The notes under the pieces were generated by a model, which had not been told where the DNA came from, made no database searches, and saw only the letters and a list, made by a program, of their open reading frames with translations. Below are positions 32,661-44,309 of a stretch of 64,000 bases of DNA, piece after piece. The position numbers were made by a program, and so were the translations under genes. Origin of the DNA: Gordius sp. MW1 (Eukaryota > Nematomorpha > Gordioida > Gordea > Gordiidae); assembly GCA_964036665.1 (NCBI GenBank), contig OZ038526.1, forward strand, positions 20,584,001 to 20,648,000. Reading direction: 5' to 3'. How positions within the stretch are numbered: the stretch's first letter is position 1; every line of letters starts with the position of its first letter.

Positions 32661-33583
32661 GCAATTTCCAGGCGCGTAGCCAGGATTTTCTCTGCGGGGG
32701 GGGGGGGAATTTCCAAAAATTTTTTATAACATTTTTATTTTAACATTAAAATTATAAAATCTGGTATAAAACATAAAGAAAGTCATTACAAATAATTTCA
32801 TATTTTCTTTTTCCCAGCGTCATCTGGTGATGGCAATTTTAGAGCTCTTTTAAGGTACCGCGCTACTACTTAAGTCCTCACTTTCAAAATGAGGTTATAT
32901 CAATTTGTAATGACCTGATTGGTGTTCTCGATATATTGACTCTTCTACATTAACAATAAAAGAAGGCTAGGCTACTTAATTATAAAGAGCATAAAAGATC
33001 TCAATATAAATATAAATTTGCTAAGAGGCCAGGGATATGATGGAGCCAGAAATATGAGTTGAAATGTTGTCAGAAATGGAAGATAAACCAAAAAGGAGAA
33101 ATTGAAGCAAGCTGGTATGATCACGATGTTGCAACAGAAGCTGCAACTTTAAAGCACCCAGATCTTCAGCAAGTTAGACAGTTAGCAGAAACTTTAGTAT
33201 TAGTAGTCGAACCTAAGGCTAAGTTGTATGATTCTTAAGAAACAAGTTTGGAAAATTTTTAAATAATATTACCTCTGAATCTTTGATTGTTTTGCCAGAA
33301 ACGCGAATGAAAATAAATTATAGAAGGATTTCGTCCAACTCTTCTTTACCTATTAGCTTTTATATAAGAAATACTATGTCAAAAAATAAATGAAATAAAT
33401 TGGCCCTTTTTTATAGCATTTTCCTTTCAACATTAAAATTAAATAAAGAAAGTCATTATAAAATAATTTTATATTTTCTTTTTCCCAGCGAAAATATCTC
33501 AAGAACTTCATCTGGAGTGGGAGCTAATTCCCGATGAATCGCTAAAAGGGCCAATCCATTTAATCTACTTTTTGGCATAGTAT

Positions 33584-35186
33584 TTTAATTGCTATGCAAT
33601 TTATGGGCTCGTTTTTTGTTGTCCGTCCGTCCGTCCGTCCGTCCATCCATCCCTATCTATTTGCATTGGGTATATATTAGGTTATCGATTTTTTAAATTA
33701 ATGCATGAGAAAGAGGTGCCCCACCCCTCATCTCTATCTCCCTCGCTGTGTTATTTTTTAAATTAATGCATAAGAGGTGCCCCACCCCTCATCTCTATCT
33801 CCCTCGGTGTGTTATATAAGATTTGTTAAATTATCTATCATATAATAAACATAAATAAAAGTTGTTTACTTTTAATTGCTATGCAATTTAATTAGTTATA
33901 TAATAAACATAAATAAAAGTTGTTTACTTTTAATTGCTATGCAATTTAACTAGTTTTTGGGTTAGAATCCCGGAGTTTTTTTTGACTCTTATGATTGTTC
34001 TTGTTACTATCATTGATAATAAGACTTTTTGGCCGTCCGCTGGCTGCTGACCAATGAAAAAAATGACCATTGGCCAAAATGTGAATCCGAGTTTATTTTT
34101 TCGTTTTTTTTGACTATTATGATTGTTCCTGTTACTACCATTGCTATTATGACTTTTTGGCCGTCCGCTGGCTCCTGACCGATGGAAAAAATGACCATTG
34201 GCCAAAATGTGAATCGAAATTATTTTTTTCGTTTTTATTGACTATTATGATTGTTCCTGTTCCTACCATTGCTATTATGACTTTTTGGCCGTCCGCTGGC
34301 TCCTGACCGATGGAAAAAATGACCATTGGCCAAAATGTGAATCGAAATGATTTTTTTCGTTTTTTTTTGACTATTATGATTGTTCCTGTTCCTACCATTG
34401 CTATTATGACTTTTTGGCCGTCCGCTGGCTGCTGACCAATGGAATAAAATGACCATTGGCCAAAATGTGATTCGAAAACTTTTTTTTCGTTTTTTTTGAC
34501 TATTATGAATTTATATCCACTTTTACCGTGTCCTGGCTGCTGACCAATGGAAAAAAATGACCATTGGCCAAAATGTGATTCGAAAATTTTTTTTCGTTTT
34601 TTTTACTCTTATGAATTTATATCCACTTTTACCGTGTGCTGGCTGCTGACCAATGGAAAAAAATGACCATTGGCCAAAGTGAGCATCAAAATTTTTTTTT
34701 CCGTTTTTTTGGCTGTCATTGACTTATAGAGTATCTGTTGGTACTGACCAATAGAGAAAAAATGACCATTGGCCAAATTTTTCATTTTTTTAATTAAAAA
34801 TTGTTCAAATTCAACAAAAAATTTCTCCCAACAATTCTGCAAATTCTTAACATTGTGATGTTTTATAATATAATGTTTGTTAGACCCATAATAACTAAAG
34901 GCCATAAAAACTAATGTAATACGCAACTAGATGCAAACACTAAATCTAACCCTAACCCTTGCCTATATTACATTTTGCCTATAAATGGAAAATTTGTATA
35001 GATAATTAATTAATCATTAGGCATTTAATACCCCCCTATAGGCATTCTCGCCCCTTCCCACCTTTCTCGCCCATAAATTGCATAGCAAATATGATACATT
35101 TATACGAAGTACAGATAAGTCGTCCCCCCTTCCCTTCCCCTCTTCCCTTCCCTTCTCCCCCTTCCCACGAGGGCCGAAGGCCCGAG
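33584..35186 (+). repeat. Composite satellite block, copy 2, inserted in a hAT transposase
   Basis: 1603 bp running from TTTAATTGCTATGCAATTT to GGGCCGAAGGCCCGAG, with the same internal order as 1404-3496 but without the MULE-like MITE. Because it interrupts coding sequence, its edges are visible; TAT (possibly AGTAT) is present on both sides, so the target duplication is 3-5 bp. It behaves as one mobile unit despite being mostly satellite. No protein is encoded. Confidence 0.8.
33985..34785. repeat. 128/107-bp satellite array in block 2
   Basis: Seven units with TGACCATTGGCC at 34064, 34192, 34320, 34450, 34558, 34664 and 34763. The spacings are 128, 128, 130, 108, 106 and 99. The shorter units lack the GATTGTTCCTGTT part. 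Each unit carries the CCAATGG/CCATTGG inverted pair. Confidence 0.9.
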
Positions 35187-36496
35187 TATCTTATATACGT
35201 TTTAAGCCTCCTCAACGTTGAGAAACTTCTTACGTTGGTGCATGTAGTGATAGGAAGACAAGCTAATAGGTAAAGAAGAGTTGTGACGTTGGGTAAAGAT
35301 TCCAATATTTTATAACGTGATAGGGCGTCCATGGGATTCTTTGGACGAAATTCTTCTGACGTCTGAGACAACGCCATATACCATATATCAAATTCTGATT
35401 TAAGGTCTTCGTTTGTCCCTATAAAATCATTGGAATAATACTCCCATAGAAAGTTTATTTTCATCCACGTTTCTGGCGAAACAATCAAAGAATCTGAAGG
35501 AAATAATATTTGGAAATTTGCCAAAACTTGTTTCTTGTCCACGAACCATTCATTGAGTTGTAGAATGAACCTATCGAGCAAAGGTATAAAAATAGTGATT
35601 CTGTAATAATCCTCAATGGAATCAGTTAAAATATTACTTCGACAAGTTTGCTTCTTTGCACATCGAGGTTTCTTAAGGTCAAAATCATACAACTTAGCCT
35701 TAGCTTCGGCTACTAAAAAAATTTCCCGAAACTCTTCATCAACGTTGTTTCTTATTAATTTCATTTGATTTACTAAAGCTTCGGCTAACTGTGTGACTTG
35801 CTGAAGATCTAGGTCCTTTTTTTGCAATTGCTTGCATAATATGGACGTAAGGCCAAAAAGTTTATTTAGGCATAGAAGGGAAATAATATATTCACATTGT
35901 CGTAATGCAGTGAGCAAAGTTGCAGCTTCTGGTGCAACATCGTGATCATACCATATAGATATCTTTTCCAATGCTGGATATATGGCATCTTGAAGCAAAA
36001 TGTGTGTGGAAACAGCTTTGTGCCGTGATTCCCAACGGGTGACGCACACTTGCTTCAATTTCTCTTTATTTGGTTTATCTTCCATTTCTGACAATATTTC
36101 AATTAAAACTTCATGACGTTTAGAATATTTAAACAGATCATATACTTTTGAAACAATACCCATGCAATTCCGTATAGTAGGAAGGGTACAGGCATCTGAA
36201 AGTGCCAAATTTAATGAATGTGAAGCGCAATGTACATACAATGCCGTTGGGTATGTTTTCAAAATATAGGCCTCAATAATAGTTAATAGTCTTTTTGTCG
36301 AAATTTGATTCAAAAATAAAAAAAGTATATATAGGTATATATTTAATAAATTGCATTGCATAGCAATTAATAAGTGTCTTACTTGGTCAGTTACGTTGCA
36401 CAACTGTAAAATATAAACTTTAGATCTAAAATATTTTTTCAAAAACACCCGTTTCCCCCCCCCCCCCCCCCTCTTATTTACGCCACTGGCAACTTC

Positions 36497-36990
36497 ACTG
36501 AAAGTTTCAATTCCTACCAGATGTGGTAATTTGGTTATTACGTTTAAAAGCCTGCTTCATTATTCTTCAAGGAATAGTCATCAGTGAAGGCTTCGATGAT
36601 AAAGACAAAAGGCAAATTTTGTTAAACCATTTTAACTTTTGAGGTTTGAATCAAACCACAATACCATTTTTAGGCCTAATAAATTATGAAGCAATCCAGG
36701 TGGAGGGAGACGGAACATCATTATTTGATGTTGTTGAAGCATTTTATTCGATTAATACATGCATGAAAGAAAAATCTTGGTGGAGTGACCTAACTCATGA
36801 GGGAAGCAATAATGATTTTGTGAGGGGCAAAATGATCCTTTTTGAAATTTTAACCATTACTTTTCATTATTAAAATTAAAGGGCCCAAAAAAGTCAATCA
36901 TGAAAATAAAGGTAAAATTATACGAGTTTTTTTTATATTAAAATTATTTAAAATTCATAGAGTTTGCAACCAGCTAAGCTTATGTTGAAC
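36497..36990. other. Unassigned stretch with a 75-codon frame
   Basis: 36646-36873 is open (with GLINYEAIQVEGDGTSLFDV and EKSWWSDL) but I recognise no family. It may be decayed transposon coding sequence upstream of the reverse-transcriptase fragment. Otherwise AT-rich. Confidence 0.3.
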
Positions 36991-38045
36991 CAAGTATGTA
37001 AAGAAATGTCGGACTTTTTAAATGGCTACCTCTTAGCTTAAGCATTTCAGCGGCAATTTTTCAGCGAGCTATGGGGTCAAGTTTTAGTAATATAGACGGT
37101 ATAATATTTTTTTTGGACATTATATTAATAAAGGGACGGACGAAAGACGAGCATGATTTGCGTTTTGTTCAGGTCTTGAATTTAATTAGTCCAAAAGTCT
37201 AAAAGTTTCAACTAAAAATGTGTTTTTGGGGCTGAACAAGTTGGCTATTTGGGACACATTCTAATTAATGATAAATTCAACCAAAATATGACAATAGAGA
37301 AGCCATTAAAAATGTTAAGCTGCCTGGAAGTAGAAAGGAACTATCGTCATTTATGGGTTTAATGAATATTACAGTAAAGTTATATATAATTACATTACTG
37401 ACAAAAGATGACATGATATCTAAATGGAGTAAAGTGATGTTGAAAAATTTCACTTTTTTGAAAAATATCTTGCTTAAAAACCCATTCTAAGATGCTATGT
37501 TCATAACAAACAGCATATATTAAGGGACGATGCGTCTAATATTGGTATCGGAGGCGCATTATGTCAGGTTGAGGATAGAACGGAGAATCCAGTATTATAT
37601 TTTTCGCGTAAATTAAATAAAACAGAGGTGCGATATTTTGTAATAGAACGTGAGGCATTAGCGATGATTTACGGATTACAGCGATGTCGTGAATATATAA
37701 ATGGGAAATCGTTTACTGTACGTTGCTTTATATAAAAAGGCGAACGCCGACCTATTAATGTCTCCTAGGTTACAGCGTTGGCTTGTAATGTTGGGTAATT
37801 TTACATTAACCCTAAAATACGGCAAGGGAAAGGATAATCATTTGGCTGATGTACTTTCGTGTTTGGGCGCAGATACCATTGAGGCCGATGATCTACCTTT
37901 GTACTGTGATATAATAGGAGGACATGTAATCAATTCTTTAAATATTTTATGTTTAAACGATATTGCTAAGGAAAGTAATACCGACCCTGAATTAGTGATG
38001 GTGAAACGCTTAGCACTAGCGCGCATAGCGCCTCCCCGCTACATA
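36991..38045 (+). pseudogene. pol: Decayed Ty3/Gypsy reverse transcriptase-RNase H fragment
   Basis: In broken frames: SAAIFQRAMGSSFSNIDG followed by a degenerate FFLDIILIKGRT (active-site region), then VGYLGHILI. A RNase H stretch follows: DASNIGIGGALCQVEDRTEN and LYFSRKLNKTEVRYFVIERE, then GKGKDNHLADVLS. Several stops and frameshifts interrupt it. No LTRs were recognised, and the 3' end runs straight into the 32-bp minisatellite. Confidence 0.75.
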
Positions 38046-38390
38046 GCATAGCCGATTGGATGCGCTATAAGCTGTAGCACATAGTCAGTTGGAGGCCTAA
38101 GCTATAGCATATAGTCACTTGGAGGCGCTAGAGCTATAGCACATAGTCACTTGGAAGCGCTAGAGTTACAGCACATAGTTAATTGGTGGCTAGACCTATA
38201 GATAGTCACTTGGAGGCGCGAGAGCTATAGCAGATAGTCACTTGGAGACGCTAGAGCTATAGCACATAGTCACTTTGAGGCGCTAGAGCTATAGCAGATA
38301 GTCACTTGGAGGCGTTAGAGCTTAGCAGATAGACACTTGGAGGCGCAGAAGCTATAGCGCATGATCATTTGAAGCGCTATAGCGTGGCGC
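38045..38390 (+). repeat. 32-bp minisatellite, about ten copies
   Basis: The consensus reads AGCTATAGCACATAGTCACT then TGGAGGCGCTAG, with C/G variation at GCA(C/G)ATAG and degenerating edges. AGCTATAGC and GGCGCTAGAGC give imperfect palindromes across unit junctions. Confidence 0.88.
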
Positions 38391-39607
38391 TATCATTGTT
38401 ATTTTATTGTTAAATTGCATAATTATATTATTACCCGAGAAATAGATTAAATATTAAACAATGATTTTACATCTCCGTATATCATATTTTACTGTTTAAT
38501 ACAATATTTTAACTTTAATTCTCCATTCCCTTAAATTCCGTCCTAATAATTATATTCACGCCCGCCCCCCCCCACCTCTCCCATGCAAAGATTGCTTTTA
38601 AAATTAACGAACTTATAAAAAGTGAAACTTAATTTATAAGGCATTAATTTTAGCTCTCCATCTTGCTTGATTTATCATAAAGGGTTTGTGGGTGTTTCCA
38701 GTGATGTGTTCGTGCAATTTGATATTGATATCCTCTCATATTACTAGATTCTTGCTAATTATTAATGGTAGCATTTTAAATAATTCAGATAATATTGCGC
38801 AATTAATAAAGTTGTTATTAACCCCATCTGTGGGACGAGCTTTCCTCCTTTTCCATTTTCCACATACAAACATATACACATGTGGGTGGGGTTATCAAAT
38901 AAACAAAAATATCATAAGTGCTAATTGCATGTCTCACTGCTCACATGACAAAATAGATAATCGCTTGCAATAGGTGTTTTCAGTGCCGTGTTTATGCAAT
39001 TTGTTAATGATAACGTCATCCTATTAAAACAACATTTTATGCAAGTTAACGCACCACTTAGTGAAAAGCGCACTTATTCATTAGATAACAATTTTAAACT
39101 AATGTTTTATTTCTACTACATCCCCATATCGCTGCCCGAGAATTGGAGTGCTCTATTTGCACACAACTTCGAACTGAGATAACAGAGTTAAAGTTTGAAA
39201 TGCTATAAAATCTAAATTTATTGTTCATCGGACTTGAAATTAAGTTTGGTAATGTAACCCATTAGCTATTGTAATATTTTAGCAATAAAGTAGATTTAGT
39301 ATATTTTAGTTAGAATAAAGTTCTAATTTTTTTGCGATTTTATTTAGCTACTTTGCTGTATCTGCATTTTTAACCGCAAGTTTTAAGGTTCTGTTGACTT
39401 AAATTCATGACTTATAACTAAAAGAGATCATTAAACCAGTATATATTATAATCTCTATATTACTCCATTAACTTAAATTTATTAAACTTTATAAAGTAAT
39501 ATGGTAAATAAGGATTGTGTACCCTGTTAAATTAAACCATGATACTTTAAAACATCCTTGAGGGGAGAAATGTAGATAAATAAATTTTTAAAGCAATCAT
39601 AATAATT
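38391..39607. other. Intergenic, no gene seen
   Basis: AT-rich, with short open frames only. One region (38690-39000) has two related TGTGGGTGTTTCCAGTGATG / AGGTGTTTTCAGTGCCGTG words about 280 bases apart, suggesting a decayed duplication. Confidence 0.4.
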
Positions 39608-40392
39608 CAGTGGCGTAAATGAGGGGGGAGGGGCGAACGGAAAATTCCCCACCCCCGGAAAAAATATTTTTTTTTGATTAATAACTAAATCGAATGGGTT
39701 AAAGTATTATAGTTTAGTTACATCAAAGACATTAAGACACTTATAAAAACCTAGAAACATAATATATACATTTAATTTTTTTGATTTAATTTTTGACAAA
39801 ATGCATTGTAAATTTTCAGAATATGATTGTGAAAATTGCTATGGAAAAAAAACTTGTTTGAACATTTATTTCTTGTGAAAACACCAGACAGCCCCAGGAA
39901 GTAGATAACTAAGCGATTATTATAATGTACCACATTCTATATATTATTAATACTTTTATCATTTATCATATTTGTCTTAAATTTTCTGCTAGAACCCATC
40001 ACGGTTTGATAGCTAAATTGCCTGCCAAGGCCAGCCAAAACCCTTTAATTGCCCAATTCACTAATTCTGTCCGAATAGCCGGGCCCAAAACACGATTTTA
40101 AGTTTATTTGTCTTATTTTCAAAAAAATTTGGTCTAATTCTAGAATTTATATAAACAGATAGTGACAAAAAAATAATAAACTATATAAAAAATCTCATTA
40201 TGGTGACCGCCCAGGCCTACTTGAAAATCTCAATTTAGAACATTAGCCTGCCCGACCCCTTAGCCGAGTGGGCCCAGCAGCGAGCCCGACTTTTGGTTGT
40301 TTAATTTTTACTTTTAATTACAAATAAAATGTAAAAAATTTTTTGCCAGCTTTACCCCCCCCCCCATCTAGAAAATCCTGGCTACGCGCCTT
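39608..40392. mobile_element. Non-autonomous derivative of the ZMYM1-like hAT
   Basis: The left end is CAGTGGCGTAAATGAGGGGG, the right end (inverted) AAGGCGCGTAGCCAGG. The flanks TAATAATT and TGATGATT match at six of eight positions. The left interior shares AAACATAATATATACA-type sequence with the elements at 57643-59341 and 63741. A CCCG-rich insertion occupies 40000-40290. No ORF. Confidence 0.7.
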
Positions 40393-41924
40393 TGATGATT
40401 TATTTTATAAAGCTAAAAATATGTCTCAATCCCACTATTAACGACAAATAATAATATTAAAAATTACTATTTTAAAGTAAATGATACTTACAAAATAATA
40501 TCAAACAATTGTTAAATGTTTTATAAATTTCGGAAAAATTTACTCGGGTGAATCTCGTAACTTAAACTGTATTCAATTACTTTCAAAAAAATACAGTAAA
40601 TGTAATAAGTTGTATTTTTTTTAAGTAACTGCAACTTAACTAGTTCCTTTAAAAAAGGATCTTTAAAAGCTCTAAGATTTACCTACTAATTTGTAAGACA
40701 TGTTAGTCATACTTTCACCCAACTTCATTTCTTGGTATTCCATTTTTAACTAAAATGGTCCTTTGCAGCCCGGATTACATAAGTCCTTTTTCCTATACCC
40801 AATTACCAATCCAATTATTAATAAATACACAATCATGCAAATTATTACATAATTACTATTTATAGGCTCCATATTAGTCGCGCAGGAAATATCTATTATT
40901 TAAATTGAAAGTAAAAATCAAATTCCTAATAAGTCATACTTCTTCAAGCTAATTGCTTCTTTCATTATTGCCACAGTTATACCGCGACATCATAGCTGAT
41001 TATTTTTTGGACAGTTTGGAGTACTATATAATGCGATTTAACAAATATTCATATTTCTCTATAACATCTGACTACATTTTGTGTTATCGTTGTCGTATCT
41101 CAAGCTTTCAAAATATACCAATATTAGATAAATAATCACTTAAAAGATAATAAAATTCAAGTCAATTATTGGTAAATTAGTGACTGTATCAAAGAATTTA
41201 AAATCATATAGTTATATAAACTGCTTCACAACAAGACCCAAATAAGGTATAATGCGGCTATCTTTAAGTTATTTCCACAAGCCACAGTTGAATGACCTTT
41301 GAATATTTTTTTGCCGTCCCAGTGTAGGTAAGTCAACTTTAGCAATACCACACAGAAAGAAAATGCTCTAATTGTCTTTTTTTGTGATTAAAAGGTCTGA
41401 ATATTAGAACAAGCATTATAACCGCAACTTTCAAAATTGTTTAAAAATATTTTGACACTTTCGTTCCATTTTAATTTAAATTTAGTTAATATTAAGTCCC
41501 TAATAAGCCGACTAATCCCAGTCTCGATATTCACCAGATTGTACGATAAGTTCTTAATTTTAAACGCGATAATAAAGCCAGCAAGAATTATTTCACGGTC
41601 GAAACGCAAGGTTTTTTTAACATCTATTCTCTTTTTTATAAAAGTCTCGTGACCGCGGTTGCTCCTGTCATTTCAAAGTTTGTCCTCGTGTCTTTCGTTT
41701 AGTCAGCGTCCTATCCCTCTTTTCCTCCCCTTTTGTCATGTTTTATGTTCTTTGTTTGTCCTCAGTTTCCACTTCCCCCTATCTGTGATGCTTCCTCCCT
41801 TTTCTTTTCAACCTGCTTTACGTCATTGCTACTTATCCCTTCTACCCATCCTTTATATTTCAGGTTGGTAGCGTATAAGCAATAGTGATAGCTTAATACA
41901 ACAAATGTGTATCTAAATAATATC
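40393..41924. other. Intergenic, no gene seen
   Basis: AT-rich. A pyrimidine-rich stretch at 41670-41860 is the only compositional feature. It could hold upstream PAN3 exons, but none could be recognised. Confidence 0.4.
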
Positions 41925-41929
41925 GCACC

Positions 41930-42021
41930 TGAATTAATATTATTGTAATGTATTGTTACGCGTTTCATAAAAGTACATATGTTGTTTTTGAATATTAAAA
42001 AACTATTTCTAAAACACAACA
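41930..42021 (+). repeat. 5' LTR of the tRNA-Ser Gypsy
   Basis: TGAATTAATA at the left edge and ACACAACA at the right edge. The left edge is inferred from the GCACC duplication. Confidence 0.75.
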
Positions 42022-42023
42022 AA

Positions 42024-42042
42024 TGGCGACGAGGATGGGATT
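42024..42042 (+). promoter_or_regulatory. Primer-binding site, tRNA-Ser(GCT) type
   Basis: TGGCGACGAGGATGGGATT is complementary over 19 bases to the 3' end expected for animal tRNA-Ser(GCT), two bases after the LTR. Confidence 0.85.
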
Positions 42043-42176
42043 TGAAATTCCAATAACGACGACGATATGAAAAATTTAAACTTATCAGAAATTACCTCCA
42101 GGAATATTCGCAATAAATGGATATAGAAGATTACATTAAAAATATGAAATTTATGATAAAGGTTAAAGGTATAAAT

Positions 42177-43580
42177 TACGCTTCTGGATTTCGAATCGAA
42201 TGGAATATTTTTGGTATTCGATTTAGATTCGAATTTTTTTTCAAAAAAAATATTCGATTCGAGATTCGTCGAAAAAAAATTTAAAATGAAGATTCGAATT
42301 CGATTCGGAAAAAATTTAAGGATTCGAAATCGATTCGAATATATATTAAGTTTTTTATTAATAAAAAACTAAAAAGGCTACTATGATTTTTAATTTGCAT
42401 ATATATTTGAAAAATTTATTTAAAAGACATTTAAAAAATACACTCATTGAAAATAAAAAATAACTATGGCGATATTTGTAGGGCAATCAAGAACAGTTTT
42501 TATGCAACTTTTATTGCAAATTATCTCCCTACACCCCTAAACGATTGCTTGTGTTTGGTCAATAAATTGGTTCCGGTTGAAAATATTTTTTAGCACGGAC
42601 ATAATGATCCAGATATAGAGAGAAGATTTTTTGCCAATTTTTTGATTGCTGGAAAACGACGTTGAATAGATTTCCACCATTGTAAAGCCTCAACATTGGA
42701 AGCATGTGATTTGTGCAAAAATGTCTCTAATGGAGACTCCGCACTCATGTCGCTCTTAATAGACGATCCAGTGTTGATACCTCGCTAGTTGATACAAAAC
42801 CGGGCTGACTTCCTATAGCAGTTTCCAAGTCGTCTTTAATTTCTCTATAGGATATGCCATGTACTAGTGATAAACACTCAAATTTTGAGTCCTAAAACGA
42901 CTACACTCGCTAATTAGACTATCTTCTTAGTGAATGCCATATATCTTCATTTTTCTGATTTGGTAATTTTAACAGCATGATCTTCTTTCTCTGGCTGATA
43001 ATATACCGGTAAACCAAGTTCATTGTGTGATTTGCCCCCCCCCCCCGGATATTGAATTAGTTGGACTGTAAAAGGGAAAGTATTAATTTAACCTTTTCTG
43101 CCATTCAATGTTGGATAGTAATTTCTCCTAAGAGGAATTTAAAGGCCAAATCCAATGCCTGCTTTACTAAAATAGCCTTTTCTATCATTATATAGGTGCT
43201 GTTCCACCTGACTACCATGTCAAGTTTTGCCTATATGTAATTAATTGGTGGGTCAAATTCTTTACATATAGCCTTCAATCTTAAAATATATTTGGGCCTT
43301 GCAATTTTAGTCCATAATTTAATGTAATCTTAATCCTCGTTCTCCATAACTTATGTAAATTTGAAAAAATTTAAATTGAACTTTTTCAAATTGTAGCAGG
43401 AAAAATAACTAAAATGCGGTAAGATTAGCTAAATATTTGCGTCTCGTCTATTTAAATTAAACTTAAAAAAAACCGGTTTTTGAAAGGATTCGAATCGGAT
43501 TTTTGAATCTTAGCAGCGTAGATATTCGATTTGAAACTTACACATATGGATTTGAATTTTGAATATTTCCCAGAGGCGTA
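42177..43580 (-). mobile_element. hAT derivative nested in the tRNA-Ser Gypsy
   Basis: 1404 bp with TACGCTTCTGG and, inverted, TACGCCTCTGGG ends and the perfect 8-bp duplication GTATAAAT (42169-42176 and 43581-43588). GATTCGAAT-rich subterminal arms lie at both ends. On the minus strand near 42620-42710 a remnant reads EALQWWKSIQRRFPAIKKLA, the WW...RFP motif of the hAT dimerisation domain. It is non-autonomous. Confidence 0.88.
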
Positions 43581-43719
43581 GTATAAATGCTTCAAAGGAT
43601 ATGTTAACAAATATATAAAAATTATTTACTTGCATATTATGGGATTGATAATGTTAAAGAGATTAAAAATTTATATATTCTAAATCCCTGGATGCAACTA
43701 TACAGGAGGAAATTCATAT

Positions 43720-44215
43720 GGCTTGTCTAGCCTTATTTACCAATGAAGTCCGAACAGGACAAAATTCATTCAGATGAAAAGGTTAGAAGGGGAAACAATA
43801 ATGTTATTTGCTCAAAGATTGAAAGAGTTGGCTAGAATATCCAATTTTAAAGGTGATATAGGTGAAAGGCGGAGAGACCTATTCATTGCTGGTTGTCAAG
43901 TACCAAAGTTGGGTGTTGAATTACGTAGGCACTATCCCACTACAATAAATTAAGATGTTACAACTATAACTTTTAGACAAGTCCTAGATTTAGCATTGAC
44001 AATAGAAAGAGCCGGACAAGAGGTAAATCAGGGTATTAATAATGTACAAAACAACTACACGAGGAGTTTTGCCAAAAATCAGACAAGACCCAACAGCAGC
44101 ACCATTGTTACCTGTGCGGAAGGTCACACTTATATGCAAATTATCCAGCAATCAAAGCCACATGTTATAAATGCAAGAAAATAAAACATTTTGCAAGGGC
44201 TTGTAAATGTAAACT
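43720..44215 (+). pseudogene. gag: Gag of the tRNA-Ser Gypsy, broken
   Basis: Positions about 43770-43950 code RLEGETIMLFAQRLKELARI and FIAGCQVPKLGVELRRHYP, a Gypsy capsid-like block. A stop follows in TIN*DV. Positions 44161-44215 code CYKCKKIKHFARACKCK, a CCHC zinc knuckle reached only by a frameshift. Confidence 0.75.
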
Positions 44216-44309
44216 TATTTATAATATTCAGGGTGGAGATGGATATGGAAGTTCAGATGACAATTTAATTAACCAAGTTAGAAGAGTAGGGCTTAATAGA
44301 GTAACTATA

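Larger units (their letters stand above)
33491..36300 (-). pseudogene. ZMYM1-like hAT transposase, split by a satellite block
   Basis: On the minus strand the readable part runs from about 36300 to 35190. It contains ALYVHCASHSLNLALSDA, VCVTRWESRHKAV, WYDHDVAPEAATLL and the dimerisation motif LLACLPITTCTNVRSFSTLR. The frame then runs into satellite-block sequence and picks up a foreign Gly/Lys-rich tail. The true C-terminus (RLNGLALLAIHRELAP) resumes at 33580-33491 on the far side of the block. The BED/TTF-type N-terminus and the first catalytic Asp are missing. It is non-functional. Confidence 0.85.
32669..36488 (-). mobile_element. hAT transposon, ZMYM1-like, rearranged and disrupted
   Basis: The left end is CAGGCGCGTAGCCAGG, the right end (inverted) CAGTGGCGTAAATAAG. 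The target duplication is imperfect (GCAATTTC at 32661-32668, GCAACTTC at 36489-36496). Inside are a transposase fragment, a 1.6-kb satellite block inserted into the coding region, and at 33040-33240 a short inverted duplicate of transposase sequence. The left subterminal 100 bases recur at 33410-33495. Relatives: 39608-40392, 57643-59341 and 63741 onward. Confidence 0.8.

Noticed and set aside
36646..36873. 75-codon ORF as a host gene
   Set aside because: No recognisable family, no splice context; it sits between a hAT and a decayed pol and is more likely transposon debris.
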